Part shown: piece by piece, positions 19,901-42,322 of the stretch
Numbering within the stretch: the first letter of the stretch is position 1
How the letters are laid out: each line of letters opens with the position of its first letter
From: Scenedesmus sp. ARA3
Taxonomy: Eukaryota; Chlorophyta; Chlorophyceae; Sphaeropleales; Scenedesmaceae
DNA length: 64,000 nt
Direction: 5' to 3'
NCBI GenBank assembly: GCA_004335835.1
Contig: RWJK01001612.1
Coordinates: 110,582-174,581, forward strand
Made by a program: the position numbers and the translations under genes
The notes under the pieces: generated by a model
What the model saw: the letters and a program-made list of their open reading frames with translations, nothing else
The model's database searches: none
Told to the model about the DNA's origin: nothing

Positions 19901-22397
19901 GATGTACAGCAGCTGCACATCAAACACAACTGGGGTGTTGGCGGGGACGGAGGGCCTGCAAAGAGCAGCAAACAGCAGTGCACCAGCAAAGTGAACAGCA
20001 GCAATGCAAGGCAAACAATTTGCTTACAGCTCCTTAGTGAGGTGCCAAACTCTTGCACACCAATAAAGGCACAGGGCAATGTTGCTCACACATCACCATC
20101 TCGCTCTTCTAGATCACTCACACCCTCTCCCTCACACATCTGCAGCCCGCCTGCCCTCACCTGCCAGCCGCCGCCTTGAGTGGCTTGAGAAGGCCAATCC
20201 CCAGCAGCGAGCCAACAGCGGCGAGTAGCAGCTGCACTTGTGCTTCTCATGCGCTAGTCAAAACCAACCGGCAGGTTCCATACTCCACCACTGGTATACT
20301 GCACAGCTCAATGCCTTTCACACACTCAGTGTGTGACTGCTCGCTCACTCGCTCACGCCCTCTCCCTCAAACATTTGAGGGCCCTCTCCCTCATACTGTT
20401 GCAAGCCCTCGCAACAAACCTCTCCCTCACCTGCCAGCCGCCGCCTTGAGTGGCTTGGGGAAGGCCAGCTCCCCGGGGATGTACAGCCGCCGCACGCCCC
20501 CCACCTTCATGCTCAGCATGCCCTACCAACCAAACAAGAAAAATCAAATCCATTTCCAGTGCAGCAAGGCAAAACTTGCTCACTGGTCATTGACCAACAC
20601 ACTGTCTTCCACATCATACGAAATGTGTTAATGCAAACTTGTCACACTGTTGCCGCACCTGCCAGCCGCCGCCTTGAGTGGCTTGGGGAAGGCCAGCTCC
20701 CCAGGGATGTACAGCCGCCGCACGCCCCCCACCTTCATGCTCAGCATGCCCTCATCCAGCCCAGGGATGACCTGGCCGGCGCCCACGCGCACGTCAAAGG
20801 GCGCCTTGCCCAGGCTGTTCTCAAACTCGCGGCCCTTGTCGTTCATGGCGATGTAGTTGACCACCACCTGGTAGCCCACGATGGGCTGCGGGCCTGCAGC
20901 AGATGATCGAGGGATTGCTGATCGATGAGTTGAGTCTTTTTTGAACTTAGATCAGTCATATTTACGTATGCAGGAGCTCAAGCACACCACTTGGTAGCCC
21001 ACAATGGGCTGCGGGCCTGCAGCAGATGACATGGAGGTGACTGCCAGTGAGATGTCGAGTCTTGTTTGTAAACTTGTAAGTGAAGGCTAGCCAACATTTG
21101 CCAGAGCTCCAGCGCACATCACCTGCAGCCCGCCATGGGCTGCCAGGCTGAAGGTATGTCAGGTGTGGTGTTGGTGGCGTGGGTTGTATTGCGCAGCTGG
21201 CTAGGGTCAGCCGGGGCCATCTGGCAAGGGCAGCTGCGTGGGGCTGTGGGGCTCTCCTGGCAGCCAGGCCAGCATGGGGCCATCCCCTGGTGCCCCTGCC
21301 AGTTGGCTGTGGGTGTACAGGGTGATGCTCAGGAGTCCCTTTGCAGGCACCGATACTCCCACACAGCGCTGCACTAGCATACACAAGCATTATAGAGCCA
21401 GTCCTGCTGCTGCCGCTGCTGCCCCTGCTGCTGCTGCCGCTGCTGCTGCCGCTGCCGCACCTGTGCCTACGATGATGTCCTTGTACACTAGGCCAGAGGG
21501 TGTGGTCACTGCTGGCACTGACTCCAGCTTGCTCACACACGACGCATCACACAGCAGCTGGCCCTCCTCAGCAGCAGCAAACGCTGCAGGCCTGCATAAG
21601 CACCAATGCAGCAGCACAGACAGCACCCGCAGCAGCACCGGCAGCAGCAGCAGCGCCGGCAGCAGCAGCAGGTCAGCTGAAGCACAGCCATCTTTCAGGA
21701 AAGACGGAGGAGGCTGCATATGCCACTGCCCTGCATGTCAGCGGCGGCGCCTGTTACATCCGCTGCTCTCATGCAACGCACTGTTTCTCATTGTCGTGCT
21801 CAGCTGCAGTGAAGTGTGTGTGTATGCATATGTGACCAAGCAGGCAAAACAGTACGCTGCTGTTGCTGCCACCCAGTGCACTAGTCAGGCCGACGCAGTG
21901 CCATACAGACATCAAGCTGTCCATTCAATGCTGCTGCAAAGAGTCATACACTTGCACAGCCAGGTGCTGCATTAAGCCATACACTTGCACAGTCAGGTGC
22001 TCATATAGCCACGTGAATGTGGCGGTGCATACAAGCAGCACCGCACCATGAAACTGCCTGCACAGCTTGCCAAGATGCTGCGCTCACCCGCTCAAGGCGA
22101 TAACGCCTGCTGCAGCGAAAGCTGCTGCCTTCTGCAGCAGTCCAGCATTGATCTGTTGCTGCTGCTGCTGGCTGCTGGCCCTGCATACCAGCTTAGCAGC
22201 ACGCGGCGCTGCCCTGGTGACACCTGCTGCAGCAGGCACCACACACAGCAAAGCAGCAGCAGTGAGCCACACACCACCCAGCGCAACGCCAGCAGCCCAG
22301 CAATCATGAGAAGTCAACTGAGCTTAACGGTTAAGCTTTTTGCATCCAATGTGCTGTTCTTGCTGCTTACCAGAGGAGAAAGGGGCACGAGTGCCAT
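19901..22397 (-). CDS. FKBP-type peptidyl-prolyl isomerase, probable thylakoid lumen
   Basis: Predicted prolyl cis-trans isomerase. A short first exon (candidate ATG at 22397, MALVPLSPL) is followed by exon ~22265-22084, which is rich in Arg/Ala (TRAAPRAAKLVCRASS) and then has a hydrophobic AAAFAAAGVIAL segment. This is a chloroplast transit peptide followed by a lumen-type signal. Exon ~21596-21462 carries LLCDASCVSKLESVPAV and TTPSGLVYKDIIVGTG. Exon 20893-20661 carries GPQPIVGYQVVVNYIAMNDK, VGAGQVIPGLDEGMLSMKVG and VRRLYIPGELAFPKPL. Exon ~19957-19901 ends PVVFDVQLLYIPG at a GTGGGT donor, so a very short last exon lies further left and was not located. The layout resembles plant lumenal FKBP16/17-type proteins. 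The phase at the first junction is not resolved. Three regions of this gene are locally duplicated. Confidence 0.85.
20160..20206 (-). repeat. Short degenerate echo of FKBP exon end
   Basis: Third and most decayed copy of the 3' end of the FKBP exon (sense CTCAAGGCGGCGGCTGGCAG and flanks), inside the last intron. Its donor-like GTGAGGG is retained. Confidence 0.75.
20430..20523 (-). repeat. FKBP exon echo with intact splice sites
   Basis: A 92-nt near-perfect copy of the 3' part of the exon at 20661-20893, coding GMLSMKVGGVRRLYIPGELA and on to AAAG. It has its own AG acceptor (TTGGTAG) and GTGAGGG donor. Adding it after the full exon would shift the frame (92 nt, not a multiple of 3), so it is a decoy or poison exon rather than an in-frame addition. 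Confidence 0.85.
20977..21018 (-). repeat. Echo of FKBP exon start (acceptor side)
   Basis: Copy, 123 bp upstream in transcript direction, of the sequence around the acceptor at 20893, including the CTGCTGCAG acceptor and codons for GPQPIVGYQVV. A fainter third trace lies near 21121-21135. Confidence 0.8.
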
Positions 22398-23290
22398 TGC
22401 TCACGGCCAGCCTCTGCAAGTACAGCAACGATCGTGATCAGCAATGTCCAGGAAATTGGTTTTCAATCGACGATTGTAGTTTGCTGTTAAATGTGCTTGC
22501 CTGAGCCATGTTGTGCTGGGATCGGTCCGGAAGGCAGATCAAGCCAATGAGGCACAGCAGCGACGTCTTGATTGCGCAACAGCAAATGAAGCCTGGTACG
22601 AATCACAATCTTGCCGTCACGCTCAGCAACAGCGTCCCCACCGATTGAACCAGTTACTTGGCCACGTCACCATGTTCAACACACACACAATGTGCCACAC
22701 TCGGCTGCTCAGTTACTCACGCCGTGCAACGCCACAAGCACATGCGCTTTGCTCTGCAACATGTTAAGCTTGCTGACGAAAGTCAAATCCTGCTGTACAG
22801 ACCAACGTGCAAGCAACAGTCTTACCAGACCTGTAACTGTACTGCCTGCGCAAGGTGCAGGTACCCGTCATGCATGGCATGCACACCAGCAGAGCACCAC
22901 TTGCGACAGCAAGGTGCCAGAAGCTGATTGACCTGCCCAAAACAAAAGCCAAATCAGAGGCGAAACTAACAGACAATAAAGCAAAGCCTCGCACTCATTC
23001 CTTGAGAAACTTGAGGAGGTACACAGTTTACCATGGTGATCGCCTTACTTCCATTGGAACACTGGCTTTGCTGTAGCACTTCAAAGCGCACCAGGAAAGA
23101 CACGCATGCCATATAAGCCACACCACTATGCATCAAGGTCTGTGGCCTCATGCTAAGAACAAATATAGCCTGCCAGCAACCAATCGATTTCATCAGCAGC
23201 TGCAGCTGCCACACGCCACACGTTCAAGGCCGCTCTCATCAACCTGATGAAGGCTGAACCTCTTTGAGCGAACAGAGAGCCTCACTCCAT
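22398..23290. other. Intergenic, nothing recognised
   Basis: Sequence between the FKBP start and the sphingosine-kinase stop. No exon, RNA gene or repeat could be supported; it is somewhat less GC-rich than the genes. Confidence 0.5.
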
Positions 23291-26200
23291 CTAAGCCAGC
23301 TGCTGTCTGCTCCTGTCTGCTGCCGGCTCCACGCGGTGTGCTGGGTTGATCAGCACGCGGATGAGCCCCTGATGCACCTCCAGATAGATAGGCGCTGCAG
23401 GCACCACCTCACCATCAAGCATGAGGCAGGTGCTGCTGTCTTGCGGCTCAAACACCATGGCACGCACCTGCGGCAGCAGCAAGAGGGACGCAGCAGCACA
23501 AGCAAAAGACAGCTTGTGAGCAGCAGCAGCAGCAGTGCCAGTGTCTGCTGCAGCAGCTGCGCAAACCCTGCTGTCTCCCGTCCCCAACGGCAGCCTGCAC
23601 TGACCCAACCACACGCCCCCAACACAACCACCATGCTACACACCGCCCGCTAGGATTAAAAATCCCCACAAAACCTGGCCGCACCTTGTTCAGGGTCACA
23701 CAGTCCTCACTGACGTGGCCGCCCTGCTGCGCCTTGACCTGCACCTCCAGCGCCTTCAGCCGCCCCGCCAAACCCGTCAAGCCCTGCACCCACATCATGT
23801 CCATGTGCCCGCTGCTCAGCCGCCCCTGCGGGTTGACCTTGAAGTCAGCAGCCACAAAAGGAGGGTTGAACAGCGCCCACATCTGCAGCGGCTGCTGCTG
23901 CAGGCGCCAGTGCGGCGGCAGGCAGGGGTGCGGTTGGCTGCAGGGGTGCGGCTGGCGGGGGAGTGACAGCGGCAGCTGGCCGCCCAGCTGGGAGAGCAGC
24001 GGCAGGTCAGGACCTGCGGAGGCAGGACAGTAGCGGGTGGTGGTCAGGGGCAGCAGCAGTAGGGGTTGCACAGAGGCGGGTGATGCAGGAGCACTGCAGG
24101 ATGGGAGTGCCGCGCGTACGAAGCAAGCACAAGATGTCAAGAAGGGCACGCGTGCTGTGCAAACGGCCAGAAGCTTGCTCGCCTGCCAATCACGCTGCGC
24201 TGGAAAATGCTAAAGAGATAGTTCTAGCACTTTGCACAATGCATGTCTGCCACCCCCGCCTTGGGCTCTGCATGCCTTACCCAGTGGAAAATCCTGCAAG
24301 CTGATGGAAGCGCCCTGCTGAGCTCCAGCAGCAGCAGCGCTGCTGCCCCCAGCAGCTGCTGCAGCACAGCCATTGCTGCCAGGCAGCTCTGGAGGCCCGC
24401 TGGGAGGTGCCGCTGCACCCTGCACAGGCGGCTTGCTGCTACTGCTGCTGCTGCTGCTGCTGCATGCTGCGGCGCTTGTGCTGCTGCAGCAGTCCTCCTC
24501 TGCCGGCAGCCAGGCTATGCTTGCCTGGTAGCTTCTCGACTTGACAATCTCCTGCAGGCATGGCAAAAGAGCAGCATACACTGCAATGAAGATAGTTGCT
24601 CACAGCAAGCGATGCATCAGGCAAGGCCCTACTGCAACATGCAACTCGCCGGCACAGCAGTGAGCGTCACGGAAGTGACTACAGGCCCATCACGCACACC
24701 ACCATACTGCACGCTGTCACAAAACTTGTTGCTGCTGCAGCGGCTGCCCTCGGCTGTTGCCACTCACCCACAGCAGCCCAGCAGCAAGCGCGTGTCGACC
24801 ATCCACACTGCACAGTTGCTAAAGGAACCCATTGCTGCTGCTGCCGCTGGGGCCACCCCCAGCTGTGTTTGTTTGACACAGCCGCCTTGCCTGCTGGAAA
24901 GGCATATGCAGGCATTTGCCCTGACATATTGTGTACAGCCACTCACCCAAAGCAGTCCCAGCAGGAAGCGCGTGTCGCCCATCCAGCGCAGGTGCTCAGT
25001 GCCCACGTCAAGGTTGGACATCAGCCCGTACTGCAGCACACACAGCGACAGCAGAGTCAATCGAGGGTGCCGCACCATCAAGGCGTTGCGGCTGCTTCTA
25101 CACACAGTGAAGCTGGAGACGCCGTGCAGCGCAACACTCTGCCCAGCGTTCTGCCACGCCGGCACACAACTCTGCCGCTTCCCTTGCTTCAAAGCTCCCC
25201 CCCCNNNNNNNNNNNNNNNNNNNNNNNNNNNNNNTCGCGCACCTCCCAGCTCAGCATGAAACCGCTAACACGTCCACAAGCAGCATATATGTATACATAA
25301 CACTGCCCATTCAGAGAGAGGTTTCTGCCGATGAAGGTCCTGGCACCATCTTGGATGGTTTTACACTGCCAATGACACTGCTAGCAACACTGCCGACCTG
25401 CAGCACCCCCACCCACCGTAGCCATGAGCCGAGTTCACAGCATGGTCTACAGCAGGGCACAAATCCAGCACAGCAGACACAACACCGCCAAACAAACCCA
25501 AACAGCAGCACCGCCACCCACCGTGGCCATGAGCATGCTGTACATGCGCCTGGGGCTGCCGCCAGGTTCAGCGGGTGCCTGCAGCACACTGGCCACATCC
25601 ATAGGGCTCACCACCCCCTTGCAGATGCAGAAGGCTGCCGTGGCAGCATCCTGCAAGCCGCAGGAGTGAGCCAGGCCGTTGCCGCTGCCGCCAGGCACGT
25701 GCGCGATGGGCAGCAGGCGCGCTGCATCCCAGTCGGGGCGGCTCAGCAGGCCCTGCAGCAGCAGCGGACAAAGCAGCATGACATGCCAACACAGTATGTG
25801 AACTGAACACAACCACAGTACAAACAGCTGCTGCTGCTGCTGCTCCATCCGCCACAGCACCCATCCACGCAGGCAAGCAGACCAGCACGCAACACACAAA
25901 GCTACTAGCAGTACAGCTGTACCAACACCGCCAGCCACGCAGCTGCTGCTATCTCGCCTTTCCTGCGCAGCTGCTGTCCTTGCCACCCACCTGCAGCCCC
26001 TCAAACACTGTGCCGTCGCCACCCACAAACACCAGCATGTCCACAGCAGCCAGGCTCAGCTGCCGCGTCAGCTCGCTGGCATGCCCCGCATGCTGCGTCA
26101 CCACGCGGCTCAGCATCATGCCTGCAGCATCCTCCAGCACAGGTGCCACCTGCTTCTGGAACAGCTTGGCAGACCTGCAGCGCAAACACAAACAGCCACA

Positions 26201-27639
26201 GCCAGGCACACAAAAGAGTATCAAACATGAGTACATTGGCACACGCTGCTGCCTAAGCATCTTCCAGCTGTGCTCCGCCACCTGCTTTTAAGACAGCTTT
26301 GCAGACCTGCAGCGCAGGCGCAGACAGCCACAGGCAGGCACACAGGAGGGCCGGAAGCAGGAGCCTAAGGCGCTCCTCAAGCTGCTACCTATGCATCCAT
26401 CAAATGCCGCTGCTGTTGGCTACAGTCCTGCACACGGGCGAAAGTGCATAGCACGGCACATCATTAGGTAGGTGCACACATCCACAGCTGCCGCTGCTGC
26501 GCTGCACACAAGCCAGCCACAGCCATGCGCCGCCGCGCACCATGTTATCCGTTGCGCAGCTACTGCAGGTGTCATTGCCCTGCAGGACTGGCACCAGTCC
26601 AACACAAAACACATAACCGACTTGCCCCTGCCGCTTCTGTGGCTTGCACTGCATACATGAGGTGTAACAGCTGCCACACTAGCAGCAGTCCAAAAGTAGC
26701 TCACTTTCCCCGTCCGCTGCTGGGGTTGATGATGGCCAGCAGCCGCAGCGGCTTGCCCCTGCCATGCCACGAGGCACCTTGCCGCACCCGCTGCACCAGG
26801 GCCTGTGCCTCGGTGCCGCTGCTGCACACAAACGGCAGCGTCTTGCGCAGCTTGAAGGCCGGCGCTGCTGCTGCTGCGTCGCTGCCTGCTTTGGATCTGC
26901 TGCGCTGGGTGTAGTACCACACGCGGAAGGTGTTGGGAGACTCAAGTGCAGCACCAACCACTTTGCAGCCTGGCACCTGCATGGATTTGTAGTGACAAAG
27001 GTGAAAGGTCAAGTTGCTGCCAGAGCTACATGTACACTACTGTTTGTTGTGTAGGCTGAGGAACATGTTGCCTTGTGTGTAGGCTGAGGTAACAGTGATT
27101 GTTACTGGTTATGCTTGATGCCAGTGCTACCTCTGGTGTTGGCGCACTTGGAGAGAAGCAGCTGGAGGCGCGTTGCTGTGTGACAATTGTACAACAGTCA
27201 CAGCCCACCGCACCAGAGGTGCGTGTGCAGGGTCTGCTGCATTGACCACAGCTTGCTGCCTGTGCGGCTTCCAGCTGCCAGCTGCCTTCTATTCTCACCT
27301 GCTGCTGCAGGTGCTGCGCCTGGCACTTGCCACAGCCGCAGCAGGCACAGCATGCTCTGGAGCCAGGCCGGGGCTGCAAAGCACACCAAATTGGTATTGT
27401 CAACACAGGTAATAGCATTAACTCGTCAGTGTCCAGAGGCAGGGCCTAGATAAAGTTGCTCTGCCCACATCAGCTACGCACAGCTGTGCCAGCAGGCAGT
27501 GGTGCCAGCTCACCTTCAGAGGGGCATAGCTGATGCCACCCTCAGCATCTACAACCAGCGTCGCTCTTACGCCATGGCATGTAATGTTAACGAAATCCGC
27601 GCCCAGCAGGGGATCCTGCAGCTCATCGGGGGCACTCAT
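23291..27639 (-). CDS. SPHK: Sphingosine / long-chain base kinase
   Basis: Phosphorylates sphingoid bases to signalling lipids such as sphingosine 1-phosphate. From the ATG at 27639: MSAPDELQDPLLG (27639-27510). The exon at 26980-26705 has SPNTFRVWYYTQRSRSK and LRLLAIINPSSGRGK (conserved C1 block). The exon at 26177-25995 has SAKLFQKQVAPVLEDAAG and MLVFVGGDGTVFEGLQ (GGDGT nucleotide loop). The exon at 25757-25525 has IAHVPGGSGNGLAHSCG. The exon at ~25030-24953 has SNLDVGTEHLRWMGDTRFLL (SPHK C4 block). The exon at 24553-24290 contains a low-complexity Ser/Ala/Pro insert. The exon at 24015-23660 has QMWALFNPPFVAADFKVNP. The last exon (23467-23291) reads AMVFEPQDSSTCLMLDGEVV to the stop. All key motifs are intact. 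A 30-N gap at 25205 falls inside it and may hide an exon. Three local exon-junction duplications lie in its introns. Confidence 0.9.
24765..24830 (-). repeat. Echo of sphingosine-kinase exon end
   Basis: Diverged copy (WMVDTRLLLG versus WMGDTRFLLG) of the exon end near 24953-25000, about 180 bp downstream in the transcript, with a retained GTGAGTGGC donor. Confidence 0.8.
25205..25234. other. Assembly gap (30 N)
   Basis: Run of N inside the sphingosine-kinase gene, next to a C-run and an intron. Its true size is unknown. Confidence 1.
25390..25435 (-). repeat. Echo of sphingosine-kinase exon end
   Basis: Copy of the donor region of the exon ending at about 25525 (sense GCTCATGGCTACGGTGGGTG versus GCTCATGGCCACGGTGGGTG), about 110 bp downstream. 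It includes the GTGGGTG donor. Confidence 0.75.
26263..26338 (-). repeat. Echo of sphingosine-kinase exon start
   Basis: Copy, 110 bp upstream in the transcript, of the intron end, acceptor and first ~25 bp of the exon beginning GTCTGCCAAGCTG (about 26177). Both intron (CTGTGGCTGT) and exon sequence are copied, showing a tandem duplication across the junction. Confidence 0.85.
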
Positions 27640-28173
27640 GTTGGCTGCCTGACTTCAAGACTGCAGCACAGCCAGATCTTACATGCTGCTGGCTGCTAGC
27701 TGTCACGTTTCCCTCGTGCAAGGATGTAAAATCTACTTGTCAGCGAGTGAAGGCGCCTAGCTGTGCGAATTGTCCGAGCCAAGATGCTGATGAGACAGCA
27801 AAAGTCCTGAAGCCCTGCGTGCTCCTTTTCAGAACCGCGTCTACACTTAAATTGACGATTAAAACGTTTTGCTGGACGGGCAAAGGTACTAGCAGTGATT
27901 GGGTGCCAGGTCCCAAACCCTTTCCTTGTCACCTGAACAGTCACATGCACTACGATTGTTACAGGAAGTTGCCAGAGGTTTGGCAAGCAGCAATGCGCCG
28001 TTGCCAAGGCCAACGAGAACTCTAGTCTCCTGCAAAACACTGCACACTACCAATTGCGCTGGTTCTGCCGCTGCAACCCATTAGCTCAGCAGCAGGCTGC
28101 TGCTGATGGCACCGTGTGGCTGTCTGGGTGCTGTGAAGCTGGGAGGCTGCTGCAGCTGGTCAGTGTCTAGGTG

Positions 28174-29719
28174 TTAGCTTGCTGCAGCTTGCTGTTCCTG
28201 CAGCTTTTTGAGTGCTGCCTGCAGCGCTTCCTCCTCCTGCTCCTGGATGAACTCCAGGTAGCCACCCACTGTGCTCTCACGCCTGCAAGGGCACCATACA
28301 GCAGCAACACGCACAGCATTCAGAGCGAATATGGTGCCAATCCGCATGCAAACACCCACTATCATCATTCAACGATGTGCGTTGCACGTTTCTGCTGTAA
28401 AGCCATGAAATGGCAGCTGAGCTGACTTCATTGCGGCCTCTGATGGTACAACAATTAGTAATGTCGGCAGTGCAGCTGGACGCATTCGGCAGCCCCTATT
28501 GTGCAGCCGCGCATGTGCATGCACCCGCTGCCATTGTACTGCTTGCAAATTCATCCATCAGCGGTGGTACTGCTAAACTTAGCAAGTGTGTGCAGCTCTG
28601 CATCTGCTCGCGCATCCAGAGCTGCAGCCGTGTTGCGACATTACTTTCATGCACCTTGAGCCAACAGTGTTGCGGCAGAGGCCTGCTGCGCTGATGCACG
28701 CTGCAACCATGCCCACTTCCCCCACACTATCCCTGCTAGATTGTGCCAGCACTCACCCTGCTGTGTCCAGCTCTCGCTTCATCTTCTGCTCCGTCTCGAC
28801 AAACGCCGCTTCTGCTATCTGCTGCCGCTCCTGCCGTGGAAGCTGCTGCACCTGCTGCAGCGGCTGTTGCGACTGCTGCTGCAGCTGCGCCTGCCGCTGC
28901 CTAGTGTGCTGCTGTATGAGCTGCACCTGCTGATCCACGAAGCGCCGCGCTAATGACGGCTGTGTGGAGTTGATGCGAGCCGGCTGCATCTTGACCTGCA
29001 GCAGGTGCAGGCAGCCACAGCATGCAGCGTCCGCAAGAGAGGGGCGAAGCAACAGAAGGGCAAATCCTGGCATGTTTGTCAGCTGTATCAGATGAGGACA
29101 TTCTGTTGCGGCACCTGGCTTGCCCCAGCAATGCATTTTGCATCAGATAGGTGGCGTATTTGACAGCCGTGTGTGGTACAGGCACACGCAAGGATAACTG
29201 CAGCGTTGATGCGCCTGGTGCTGCATAAAACTCCTAGCACACAGCCTGCATGCGTTGCTGCCGTAACGCGCGCAGTACCTTCTGTGCTGGTGCACTGCGG
29301 CACACAGGTGCTGCGATCCCAGATCCCCACCACATGCACAAATGCCAATGCGTATGCCTGCTGCAGCAGTGCCGTCTCACCGCAGGGTATGCTCTGTTGA
29401 GCTCCCTGTAGGCTGCGCTGTCATCAAACCTCACTGCCGGCGGTGCTGGGTGTTTCAAGAACAGCTCTGCTGTGCGGTATCTGCAGGAACCACAGGAGAG
29501 AGGCCGGCAGTGGTAAACGCCTCGAACAAACTGTAAGGTTGTGTTCATTCAATGTGAACGTGGCTTGCAGTTGTTTGTTATGTAGAGCAGCAGCAGTGTG
29601 CTGCTGCTGCTACCTTGCACTTGCCTGCTGAACACGGACCAGCCTTTGGGAAGCTCAAAGAACTCAGAGTCCGCTGCACGAATCAGTTTCTGTACTAAAG
29701 ACCGCCGGATTCGGCCCAT
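28174..29719 (-). CDS. Small basic protein, possibly mitochondrial ribosomal mS23-like
   Basis: Four exons with good splice sites: 29719-~29624 (MGRIRRSLVQKLIRAADSEF, LPKGWSVFS), ~29479-29380 (YRTAELFLKHPAPPAVRFDD, AAYRELNRAYPA), ~28997-28758 (MQPARINSTQPSLARRFVDQ, Gln-rich helical stretch, ERQQIAEAAFVETEQKMKRE) and ~28284-28174 (STVGGYLEFIQEQEEEAL, ending QEQQAAAS). The total is about 180 residues, basic at the N-terminus and strongly helical. The order (short basic start, R..LF..HP motif, long charged helix) is reminiscent of the mitoribosomal mS23/Rsm25 family, but similarity is weak and this is inference. That it is a real gene is supported by four splice-consistent exons. Confidence 0.6.
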
Positions 29720-29909
29720 GGCGTGCTGATCTGAACGAGAGGAAGGAAGCGTAAAACAGGAAGCAGGGCGATGATGTGGAACAAGGCTGCAACTTCACAA
29801 ACAAATGTGTCGCTTGTTTGGTGTTCGTATGCGCACGGACAAGCAAGCCATGCCTGGGTGGCTAGTGCTTTGAGCATGCCCTGCTGGGTCACTCCACTGG
29901 GAACATCTG

Positions 29910-30164
29910 TTGTCATGTCACTCCTGGCATGACAGGGCTGTCTGGGCTAGCGACCCCGCGTACCATCTACAGCTGATAATCCAGCACCTGAAGCTGAGCA
30001 TCCTGGCAAGGTCTGCTGGTCAGCTGCTATGTGCCAGCGACAATGACAGACACTTGCTTTATCTTGCCTGCCAGGCCCCAACATCCAACCTCGAGCGCTG
30101 CTTCTCAGCGCGCTGGCTAATTATCACTAAAAAGAGCTTGGTTAAGGCGTGCTGCTCAATTTAG
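29910..30164 (+). pseudogene. hAT-family transposase C-terminal relic
   Basis: Translated sequence contains LLYLACQAPTSNLERCFSAR then WLIITKKSL. This matches the hAT dimerisation signature (LA...SAPSER.FS.AG.I.T..R). Upstream LSILARSAGQLLC fits the preceding LA-rich helix. Only about 60 codons remain and no other transposase motifs are seen nearby, so it is a fragment. No terminal inverted repeats or 8-bp target duplication were found by eye. Confidence 0.6.
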
Positions 30165-30869
30165 ATCTAATGTATGCGGATTTTTCAACGAAAACCCAGT
30201 GAGTGGGTGTGGCTGGTTGCCAACAACTTGAATGACGCCTGGCCAGACGCAGCTCTTTGTTCGTTGGCTGACACCGCAACGTCAGTACTGGGCGTTTTCA
30301 AAAACACTCAACTACATAATTAAACAACACATACTGACTCACATACACCACTCGGGCTGTCAGCACCAGCTCCAATAGATGCACCTGTGCTGCCAGCAGG
30401 CCTGAAGGCCTGCAGGTACAGCCTGTCTCTCAGGTCTTCCAACTTTTGTCTGGCAATCCGCAAGCAGCACAGTACCCTCCAGATGTGTTTGAATTGTACG
30501 TATCCAAACTTTCACCGTGCAAACTGAGCCCATAACTGCCTCCACTGTGGACTTTGACGTGGCTGTAGCGCCCACCTCAGCCCGCCACAAAACTGACGGA
30601 TGACATCGTTCGATCACGCGATACACATGCAGCGCAGCTAAGGACGTTCACAAGTTCTTTTCTTTAGCAGAGCCAAGTGTACATTACCGTGTGTGTCACC
30701 AACCTGCACAGATAGAGTTGCACACATCGCGTGGGCACTGCTACACTCTGAACTACGACAGCATTTGTTTGCTCTAAACGCTCTTTATTGCAACTGCAAC
30801 TTTACAACTGTGAATATGGTGTGGTAGCCTCAGCTGGCTTTGCAGAGGCAGCTTAGAACTTACTTGTCG
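30165..30869. other. Intergenic, possible transposon remnant and ABCC 5' region
   Basis: Low-GC stretch with no coding exon recognised. It may include non-coding remains of the hAT element and contains the promoter/5' UTR of the ABCC gene. Confidence 0.4.
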
Positions 30870-42139
<11,270 letters not shown>

Positions 42140-42172
42140 GTGCTGGCCAGCACTGCGGGACTAGTCGCTGCC

Positions 42173-42322
42173 ACGCCCTGCAGGGCATGGCCCTTGCAGC
42201 AGCAGTCACGCGGCGGCTGTCAGCAGATGCAGCAGGTGCTGCTGAGGAGGAGCAGCAACAGCTGGCAGCAGCGTGGAGCGGCGTCGCCTGGGCCTGGCAG
42301 GGTGTCGCATGACAGGGTGTGA
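42173..42322 (+). repeat. Copied ABCC 3' end, including a second stop
   Basis: Starting at CCCTGCAGGGCATGGCC, this repeats the last coding exon (from about 41981) at an offset near 190 bp. It still reads TRRLSADA and ends in a TGA equivalent to the true stop. It lies in the 3' UTR and is an out-of-use copy. Confidence 0.85.

Noticed and set aside
20430..20523. Extra in-frame exon of the FKBP
   Set aside because: Its 92-nt length breaks the frame and the domain would gain a repeated strand, so it is treated as an echo.
30840..30869. Upstream in-frame TTG as start of the ABCC protein
   Set aside because: Eukaryotic initiation favours the ATG at 30870, directly before the conserved linker region.
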